From positions 1 to 28,129 of the forward strand of contig JASHVW010000425.1 in NCBI GenBank assembly GCA_030044395.1: a stretch of DNA of 28,129 nt. The letters are read 5' to 3'. Below are positions 23,062 through 28,129 of the stretch, one piece after another. Under the pieces are notes generated by a model that was given only the letters and a program-made list of their open reading frames with translations, made no database searches and had not been told where the DNA came from. Every line of letters starts with the position of its first letter. The first letter of the stretch is position 1. Origin of the DNA: Verrucomicrobiia bacterium. Its GTDB lineage: Bacteria > Verrucomicrobiota > Verrucomicrobiia > Limisphaerales > UBA11358. The position numbers and the translations under genes were made by a program.

Positions 23062-23542
23062 CATTTGCTCCTTTCAACTGGGATTTTATTTTTTGCAAAC
23101 CGTAGCGGTAACGTCCCGCCGCCGTGTTTGGCGAAATTTCCAGGAGTCCGCCGATTTCTTCAAAAGTGAAGCGGTTCCAAATTTTCAGCACGATCGCTTC
23201 ACGTTGCTCCAGCGGCAATTCAGCGAGCGCGTGCATGGCGGCATCCGCCGCCGGATTTTCTTCCGGCGATTTCTCAAACCAGCGGCCCGACTCCAGCTCC
23301 CGCGCCAACCGCCGCCATAACGTCCGTTTGTAATTCAACGCCCGGTTCCGGAAACTGCGGAGAAAATAATGCTCCGCCTCGCGCGGAAATTCGGGCATTC
23401 GCATCACCGCCAGGAATGTTTCGTGCAAGACATCCTCTGCTTCGCCATGGCCAAGCCCCAAGGCGCGCCCGTAAAGAATCAGGCCCGCCGCCTTCGCGTC
23501 GTAAAATCTTTCAAACCACTCTAAATGTTCGTCGCCGGTCAC
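22985..23542 (-). CDS. ECF-type RNA polymerase sigma factor
   Basis: A 185-residue protein. Region 2 (about 10-80) reads WFERFYDAKAAGLILYGRAL, EAEDVLHETFLAVMRMPEFP and SFRNRALNYKR. Region 4 (about 105-155) reads LAELPLEQREAIVLKIWNRF, TFEEIGGLLEISPNTAAGRY and RYGLQKIKSQL. Both core-binding and -35-binding regions are therefore present, with the short linker of ECF factors. It starts with GTG at 23542; no in-frame ATG lies nearby, and the upstream DNA is AT-rich (23577-23620), a likely promoter region. The last 25 or so residues after KSQLKG are encoded where the downstream gene begins in another frame and look unstructured. It is the first gene of a unit with the small membrane protein and the DUF2723 protein, which it may control together with itself. 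Confidence 0.92.
   Translation of the reverse strand: MTGDEHLEWFERFYDAKAAGLILYGRALGLGHGEAEDVLHETFLAVMRMPEFPREAEHYFLRSFRNRALNYKRTLWRRLARELESGRWFEKSPEENPAADAAMHALAELPLEQREAIVLKIWNRFTFEEIGGLLEISPNTAAGRYRYGLQKIKSQLKGANDERERNEIIGKPIRFTASTPSVGMA
23068..23074 (-). promoter_or_regulatory. Strong ribosome-binding site of the small membrane protein gene
   Basis: On the minus strand AAAGGAG precedes the ATG at 23061 by six bases. It lies inside the 3' part of the sigma-factor coding sequence, so the downstream gene can be translated independently of the overlapping one. Confidence 0.75.
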
Positions 23543-23667
23543 GGTCTTTTGGTTTCATTCCATAGACACTGGAACGGGGAGATTTGTATAATATTTTATT
23601 AAGTATTTTCCGCTTGAATTTTATCGGCCTTGGGAAAGACGGCGATGCCGCCGGCCAATAAAAACGA

Positions 23668-23828
23668 CGGTCAGCGGGCGACGCCATCAGCACGGCGTTG
23701 GCCATCCGGCAACACGCGGGCATTTTCGTCACCCGTGAATTGCCCGGAAAAACTCTCATCCGGCCGCGCGAAATCAAAGTCGTCTCGCTCGATTTGGACC
23801 AATATCCCCTCGACGGCGAAAATCATAC
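23668..23828 (+). pseudogene. Possible remnant of a decayed gene in the sigma factor/FTR1 gap
   Basis: The frame starting after a TAA at 23659-23661 has codon use like the real genes of the window (many GNC, ANC and CNG codons) and reads SAGDAISTALAIRQHAGIFV then TRELPGKTLIRPREIKVVSL. It has no good start, and further on it runs antisense into the FTR1 gene, so an intact gene is excluded. I do not recognise the family. The opposite strand also has a 51-codon frame starting at 23826 that may be only its mirror. The remainder of 23543-23833 is AT-rich sigma-gene promoter sequence with nothing else I can name. Confidence 0.35.
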
Positions 23829-23844
23829 CTGCGTCATACCTGCG
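23823..23844. repeat. 11-bp perfect tandem duplication across the FTR1 stop codon
   Basis: On the minus strand CGCAGGTATGA occurs twice without a gap (23834-23844, then 23823-23833). The first copy contains the TGA stop of the FeoA-FTR1 gene. The duplication does not change the protein. Confidence 0.9.
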
Positions 23845-25147
23845 CGGCCAATTCTTCTTCGGCGTCCAACTTGCCGCTCTGCCAGCGCGCGGCAAAATAC
23901 GAACCAGCCACCAAGACCAGCGCAATGGCCTGGGCGGCCAGTGTTTGCACCGTCGGATAAACCGAGAACCAGACGCCCGCCCATGCCGGAATCGTCTTCT
24001 CCAGCGAATGAATCGTCGTGACGCCAATCCATCCGGCTTGTTGCATTTCGAACGCTTGCTCACCCACCATCACGAGCAACACGATCCCGAGCAGAATACC
24101 GGTGAAAATCAGCATTTTCCGATACGGCAAACGCTGGTGCAGCACAAACGTCAGTAACGCCACGATGCCTGTGAAAAACAGGCCGACCATCGCGCCGGCA
24201 AAAACAATCCTTCCTCCCATCTGCAAGTAATACGTCTGCAAAAATAATACGACTTCAAAACCCTCGCGGTATAGCGACGCAAAACCAAGCAGGACCAGTC
24301 CCCAAATGAGCCGCCGCGCGGAGATCTCCGATTCGTTGGCGCTCGAGAGCAATTTCTTTTTGTTGCGGTTGTGCATTGCAATCCAGCCACCCCAATAAAC
24401 CTTGTGGAAAAACCAGTTCATCACCACCAGCAGCACCACCACGGCCAACAATCCCGTCGCCGCCTGCAAATTCAACGCTGAAACATCGTTTCCGAGGTCC
24501 TTGACAATCCCAACCGCGATGAACCACGTCGCCAACGTCGCCAAGAAGGCGACGAACGCCCCGCTGATGATTGGTTTGCGAAACGATTGCCGCCCCCCCC
24601 TCATGCTGGCAACGATGGCCGCCAGCACCAGAATGGACTCCAGGCCCTCGCGAAAAACCAGGACGGCAATATCCAATGCCGCCGACGTTGGATTCATATT
24701 GGGTGTCGGGCTGGGATTGCCTCGAGCCGTTACACCCTGCCAGACCAAAATCCCCGCAACCAGGGCTGCCGCCAAAAAGAGGAAAATTCGCAGCGCAAGC
24801 CGCAACGGCTTCCCTTCCGGCGCCGCCACGCCCGTCATCAAATTCTTCAACTGGCGCACCGGCAGTTCCACCAGAATCGCCTCCGCCAACTCTGCATTTA
24901 AATCCAGCCGGGCATCGCACACTTCGCAGACGAAACCGGCGTCGCGACTCAACAGCTTCATTTCCTGCTTTTCATGCAAGCCGAGCGCATGCAACTGTTC
25001 GCGCGCTTCCGGCGCCAGGGCCTTGATGCAAACGGTCGCACCGGCAGGAACGCGGCTCAACGGACAAAGCTCCGCGCCGGCACACCGGCCGCGGATAATT
25101 TCGGTTGGCTTAAATTGTTCTGGCACAGACAAAAGACGATAAGTCAT
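23834..25147 (-). CDS. FTR1-family iron permease with an N-terminal FeoA-like domain
   Basis: A 437-residue protein. Residues about 26-97 resemble FeoA, the small SH3-like protein of ferrous iron uptake: LSRVPAGATVCIKALAPEAR, LHALGLHEKQEMKLLSRDAG and ARLDLNAELAEAILVEL follow the FeoA pattern. Five cysteines (22, 28, 40, 74, 77) include a CEVC pair. After a membrane helix (about 118-138) comes an FTR1 domain with both iron-binding REGxE motifs, FREGLESILVLAAI (166-170) and YREGFEVVLFLQTYYLQ (294-298), and about seven helices ending at 425. FTR1 proteins carry iron across the inner membrane, often with EfeO/EfeB or a ferroxidase; none is nearby. The ATG at 25147 is used; a TTG at 25204 would add 19 basic residues. 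A G8 run is inside the gene (24593-24600). It is divergent from ptsI with a 79-bp gap. Confidence 0.88.
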   Translation of the reverse strand: MTYRLLSVPEQFKPTEIIRGRCAGAELCPLSRVPAGATVCIKALAPEAREQLHALGLHEKQEMKLLSRDAGFVCEVCDARLDLNAELAEAILVELPVRQLKNLMTGVAAPEGKPLRLALRIFLFLAAALVAGILVWQGVTARGNPSPTPNMNPTSAALDIAVLVFREGLESILVLAAIVASMRGGRQSFRKPIISGAFVAFLATLATWFIAVGIVKDLGNDVSALNLQAATGLLAVVVLLVVMNWFFHKVYWGGWIAMHNRNKKKLLSSANESEISARRLIWGLVLLGFASLYREGFEVVLFLQTYYLQMGGRIVFAGAMVGLFFTGIVALLTFVLHQRLPYRKMLIFTGILLGIVLLVMVGEQAFEMQQAGWIGVTTIHSLEKTIPAWAGVWFSVYPTVQTLAAQAIALVLVAGSYFAARWQSGKLDAEEELAAQV

Positions 25148-25226
25148 CCGCCCACGCCGGGCAAGTTGGATTTTTGCTTTGGATTTCCTTTTCAATTGGC
25201 CCAACCTGGGCTATCTCTTAGACACC

Positions 25227-27008
25227 ATGTCAACCCAGATTAAAGGGGAACGAATCTATCGCGGTATTCCCGTCTCAGCAGGGGTTTGCCGGGGTAAGAT
25301 TCTCGTCCTTCGCCGCACCCGCCATCTGGTTGTTCGACGGGAGATGCCGATGGACGGGGTGGTCGGCGAAGTGGAGCGGTTCGAAAAGGCCCTGGCGCAG
25401 ACACGCAGGCAGATCTCAGAAGTGCAGCGCAAAGTGGTCGAAAGAATGGGTGCGAAGGAAGGAGATATATTTGAAGCGCACCTGCTCATGCTCGAAGACC
25501 GGATGTTGGTGGACGAAGTCATCCGCCTTGTTCGCGAACAAAAAGTCAACGCCGAATATGCCTTTCATTCCGTGGCGGAACGTTATCATGCGGCGCTCTC
25601 GGGCGTGGACGACGAATATCTTCGCGAACGCGCGGCCGACATGCATGATTTGATCGGCCGCGTGTTGGACAATTTGCTGGAAGTCAAAAATGAGTTTGAC
25701 CTTCACCATATCACCGAGCCGTGCATTTTGATCAGCCATGATTTAAGCCCCTCCACCACGGCGCAGCTGAATACAAAACTGGTTCTGGGATTCGCCACCG
25801 ACATCGGCGGCCAAACCTCCCACACGGCCATCATGGCTCGCTCCCTCGGTATTCCAGCGGTGGTGGGTTTGAAGACCGTCAGTGAGGAACTGGACAGCGG
25901 CGATTACGCGCTGGTCGATGGTTACAACGGCACCGTCATTATCAATCCAACCGACCAGACGCTGTTTGAATACGGCCAACTTGCGAAAATCAAGGCGTCC
26001 CTCGAAGAAAAGCTCCGCGAGATCAAAACGCAGCCCGCCGTCACCCTCGACGGCAAAATCATTGTCCTCTCCGCGAATATCGAAGACCAAAATGACGTCG
26101 AAGCCGTGGTGGCCCATGGCGCGGAAGGCGTCGGACTTTTTCGCACCGAATTTCTCTTTATTAATCGTGAGAGTCTCCCGACCGAAGAAGAGCAATACAA
26201 GGTTTATCGCGACGTCGCCGCCGCCCTCAAGCCGCATCCGGTGATTATCCGCACGGTGGATTTGGGCGGGGACAAATTCGCATCGCACCTGCAACTGGCG
26301 AAGGAGATGAACCCATTCCTGGGCTGGCGCGCCATCCGGTTCTGCCTGGCGCAGCCGGAAATGTTCCGCGCCCAGATTCGGGCCATCCTCCGCGCGAGCA
26401 CGGCCGGCAAGGTTAAAATGATGTATCCGATGATTTCCGGCCTGGATGAATTGAAACAGGCCAACGCCCTCGTCGAAAAATGCAAAACGGAATTGCGGTC
26501 TGAAAACGTTTCCTTCAATGAAGAAATGAAAATCGGGGCGATGATCGAGATTCCCTCCGCCGCGCTCATCGCCGACGCCCTGGCCAAACACGTCAAATTT
26601 TTCAGCATCGGCACCAACGATTTGATCCAATACACCCTCGCCGCCGACCGGACGAACGAACGGGTTTCGCACCTTTACGAACCAACGCATCCCGCCATCA
26701 TCCGTCTCATCAAGACCACGGTGGACGCGGCGCATCGGAACAGCATCTGGGCGGGAGTTTGCGGCGAAATTGCCGGCGACCCGGTTCTGGCTGCCTTGCT
26801 CGTGGGAATGGGAGTGGATGAATTGAGCGCCGCGCCGACGGTCGTGGCGCAGGTCAAATATATCATCCGGCGGCTGAAATTAAGCGAAGCGCAGTCGCTC
26901 GCGGAATTTGCGCTCCAATCCGAATCGGCCTCGGAGATTTATGCGCGCTGCCAGGATTTGGCCCGCGCCTCCGCCCCGAGTTTGTTTGAAAGCAAAAAGA
27001 ATGGTTAA
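25227..27008 (+). CDS. ptsI: Phosphoenolpyruvate-protein phosphotransferase (PTS enzyme I)
   Basis: A 593-residue cytoplasmic enzyme, about 20 residues longer than typical enzyme I. It takes phosphate from phosphoenolpyruvate onto its own histidine and passes it to HPr. The N-terminal half has GIPVSAGVCRGKILVL and the phospho-His199 in GGQTSHTAIMARSLGIPAVV. The PEP-binding half has GAEGVGLFRTEFLF, IIRTVDLGGDK, NPFLGWRAIRFCL, FFSIGTNDLIQYTLAADR and catalytic Cys512 in WAGVCGEIAGDP. There is no GAF domain, so it is the ptsI rather than the ptsP type. The ATG at 25227 begins MSTQIKGERIYRG; a TTG at 25179 would add 16 residues overlapping the divergent permease promoter region. No HPr or EII genes are visible, so it may serve a regulatory PTS. 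The nucleotidyltransferase gene is 78 bp downstream. Confidence 0.96.
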   Translation: MSTQIKGERIYRGIPVSAGVCRGKILVLRRTRHLVVRREMPMDGVVGEVERFEKALAQTRRQISEVQRKVVERMGAKEGDIFEAHLLMLEDRMLVDEVIRLVREQKVNAEYAFHSVAERYHAALSGVDDEYLRERAADMHDLIGRVLDNLLEVKNEFDLHHITEPCILISHDLSPSTTAQLNTKLVLGFATDIGGQTSHTAIMARSLGIPAVVGLKTVSEELDSGDYALVDGYNGTVIINPTDQTLFEYGQLAKIKASLEEKLREIKTQPAVTLDGKIIVLSANIEDQNDVEAVVAHGAEGVGLFRTEFLFINRESLPTEEEQYKVYRDVAAALKPHPVIIRTVDLGGDKFASHLQLAKEMNPFLGWRAIRFCLAQPEMFRAQIRAILRASTAGKVKMMYPMISGLDELKQANALVEKCKTELRSENVSFNEEMKIGAMIEIPSAALIADALAKHVKFFSIGTNDLIQYTLAADRTNERVSHLYEPTHPAIIRLIKTTVDAAHRNSIWAGVCGEIAGDPVLAALLVGMGVDELSAAPTVVAQVKYIIRRLKLSEAQSLAEFALQSESASEIYARCQDLARASAPSLFESKKNG

Positions 27009-27086
27009 TGGAGTTGAACCGCCGCCTCTTTCAGCGTATTTTCTGCCGCCGTTAATGGCCAAGGTTGAACAATCCAATAGACGATA

Positions 27087-27836
27087 ATGAATGTCATTAT
27101 TCTTGCCGCGGGTTATGCCACGCGGTTGTATCCGCTCACCCTCACCCAACCCAAACCGCTTCTCCCCGTCGCAGGCAAGCCGATGATTGACTATGTGCTC
27201 GACAATCTCGCATCCGTCGCGGGAATCGAACGCATTTTCGTGGTGACCAACGCCAAATTCGCCACCCATTTCCAAAAATGGGCCGACGAGCGCCGCGCCG
27301 GGGGATCAAGATTCGAATTTACGATCGTCAATGACGGTTCAACGGATGACACCAACAAATTGGGGGCCATTGGCGACATCCATCATGTCCTTGAAACGCA
27401 CCGTCTGGATGATGATTTGATCGTGGTGGCGGGGGACAATTTGTTCAGCGAACCGCTGGACGGTTTTGGAAAATTTATCCGCGAGAAAAATTCGCCGGTC
27501 CTGGCACTCTATGATGTCGGCGATGTCGAACAAATCAAAAAGTACAATTCCATTTCGGTTGACGACGACGGGCGGATTGTTTTTTTCGAGGAAAAACCGA
27601 AAAACCCGACAACGACCCTGACGGGCATCGGGCTGTATTATTATCCCCGGTCCACTGTGCCGCTGATCCGCCAATATGTTGCCGAGGGAAACAATCCCGA
27701 CCAGCCGGGCCGGTTGGTGCAGTGGCTTTATCCCCGCGTGCCGTTTTACACCTGGCGCGTTCCAGGCACCTGGTATGACATTGGCTCGAAGGAAACCTTG
27801 GAAGAGGCCAATATAATTTTCGCCAAACTTCATTGA
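27087..27836 (+). CDS. Sugar-phosphate nucleotidyltransferase (NTP_transferase family)
   Basis: A 249-residue protein. The N-terminal signature IILAAGYATRLYPLTLTQPK followed by PLLPVAGKPMIDYVLDNLA binds the nucleoside triphosphate and sugar phosphate. DDDLIVVAGDNLFSEP contains the metal-binding Asp, FFEEKPKNPTTT is the sugar-binding segment, and VPGTWYDIGSKETLEEAN closes the domain. Enzymes of this type join glucose-1-phosphate or a similar sugar to dTTP, UTP or CTP for cell-surface polysaccharide synthesis. The length is that of the catalytic domain alone, without the C-terminal left-handed helix of GlmU- or GlgC-type enzymes. The AAGYATRL variant of the usual GGxGTRL loop is common in a bacterial/archaeal subgroup of unknown nucleotide preference. 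The ATG at 27087 has no ribosome-binding site. It follows ptsI on the same strand and could share its transcript. Confidence 0.9.
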   Translation: MNVIILAAGYATRLYPLTLTQPKPLLPVAGKPMIDYVLDNLASVAGIERIFVVTNAKFATHFQKWADERRAGGSRFEFTIVNDGSTDDTNKLGAIGDIHHVLETHRLDDDLIVVAGDNLFSEPLDGFGKFIREKNSPVLALYDVGDVEQIKKYNSISVDDDGRIVFFEEKPKNPTTTLTGIGLYYYPRSTVPLIRQYVAEGNNPDQPGRLVQWLYPRVPFYTWRVPGTWYDIGSKETLEEANIIFAKLH

Positions 27837-28129
27837 CTTAAAAGTACGGCCGTGCCACGGTTTGCAGCCGTGCAAAGGATCAACCAGCCGGCTTCAAAAA
27901 TGTCAAATTCTTCTGGAGCAGAGGGCTGGGAAAGAAGATGCGATCTTAATAACATGCTTTATTTCAATTCCAATCCCCTTGCGAACCGCGCCGTCTCGCT
28001 TTCTGCTCTCCTTCACCGCCTATCCTCCATCCTCCACCTTTGTATTTTGCCCAACCCCTCCCCTGGATCGCGTGCGCTGCGGCTGGGACATCCGCGCTCT
28101 GGTTTGGGATTCCGGCTCATGGCGTTGGC
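27837..28129. other. Non-coding end of the window with hairpin-forming repeat-like elements
   Basis: No open frame here looks like a gene. Just after the nucleotidyltransferase stop are two adjacent palindromes, CCGTG-C-CACGG (27850-27860) and TTTGCA-GCCG-TGCAAA (27861-27876), which could act as a terminator although no T run follows. The middle is a pyrimidine-rich stretch. Near the end, a stem around CTGGGACAT (28076-28097) resembles dispersed repeats. Confidence 0.5.
28076..28097. repeat. REP-like hairpin
   Basis: GC-T-GCGG (28076-28082) pairs with CCGCGC (28092-28097) across a nine-base loop, a 6-bp stem with one bulged T. The flanking phrases are GC-rich and non-coding. From memory, phrases like this occur many times between genes of Pedosphaera-type genomes; only one copy is visible here. 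Confidence 0.35.

Noticed and set aside
23671..23826. 51-codon minus-strand frame beginning MIFAVEGILVQIERDDFDFA right after the FTR1 stop
   Set aside because: It could be a small downstream gene, but its codon pattern is weaker than that of the opposite strand and the acidic/Arg-rich composition looks like a mirror frame. It is kept only as a note under the remnant.
25743..26735. 330-codon open frame on the minus strand
   Set aside because: Antisense to ptsI, which has all its active-site motifs; no start signal or domain.
1..28129. tRNA, rRNA, CRISPR array, intact insertion sequence or prophage
   Set aside because: No spaced direct-repeat array, rRNA-like stretch, transposase or integrase frame was seen by eye. 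A tRNA scan could not be run.

Overview
The window looks like chromosomal DNA of a Gram-negative bacterium, most likely a Verrucomicrobiota member of the Pedosphaera/Limisphaerales type. This rests on gene content and style, not on any search: an LptD outer-membrane assembly protein, a type II pseudopilin-like protein with the H-X9-DG C-terminal motif, a DUF2723 membrane protein with TPR repeats, and GC-rich codon use throughout. Many first genes of transcription units lack a clear Shine-Dalgarno sequence. I see no rRNA, tRNA, CRISPR array, phage gene or intact insertion sequence.

Positions 1-5357 (minus strand) hold a drug-efflux operon read right to left: an EmrA-type membrane-fusion protein, an EmrB-type 14-helix MFS pump, a cytidylate-kinase-like protein, a TolC/OprM-type outer-membrane lipoprotein, and a ROK-family sugar kinase cut by the window edge. 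The gene joints are 4-base ATGA overlaps or short gaps. Upstream is a candidate promoter with two tandem 13-bp repeats next to the -35 box and a G8 run just after the predicted transcription start.

Positions 5473-9757 hold a two-component system: a periplasmic beta-propeller sensor histidine kinase overlapping a response regulator with a C-terminal helix-turn-helix. A pseudopilin-like gene is divergent from it.

Positions 9803-18483 are an envelope-maintenance region: LptD, a small DUF486 membrane protein, an HtrA/DegP protease, a secreted FKBP prolyl isomerase, and, divergently, a Tsp/Prc-type S41 protease, the small zinc protein YacG and an exported MsrA. Together these cover outer-membrane assembly, folding, proteolysis and oxidative repair of envelope proteins.

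Positions 18699-23542 (minus) hold an ECF sigma factor, an overlapping small single-span membrane protein (possible anti-sigma factor), and a 1318-residue DUF2723/TPR membrane protein. A 291-bp gap follows, with what looks like a short decayed coding fragment on the plus strand.

Positions 23834-27836 hold an unusual fusion of an N-terminal FeoA-like domain to an FTR1 iron permease, divergent from PTS enzyme I (ptsI), which is followed by a sugar-phosphate nucleotidyltransferase. The last 293 bases are non-coding and rich in short hairpins that look like dispersed repeats.
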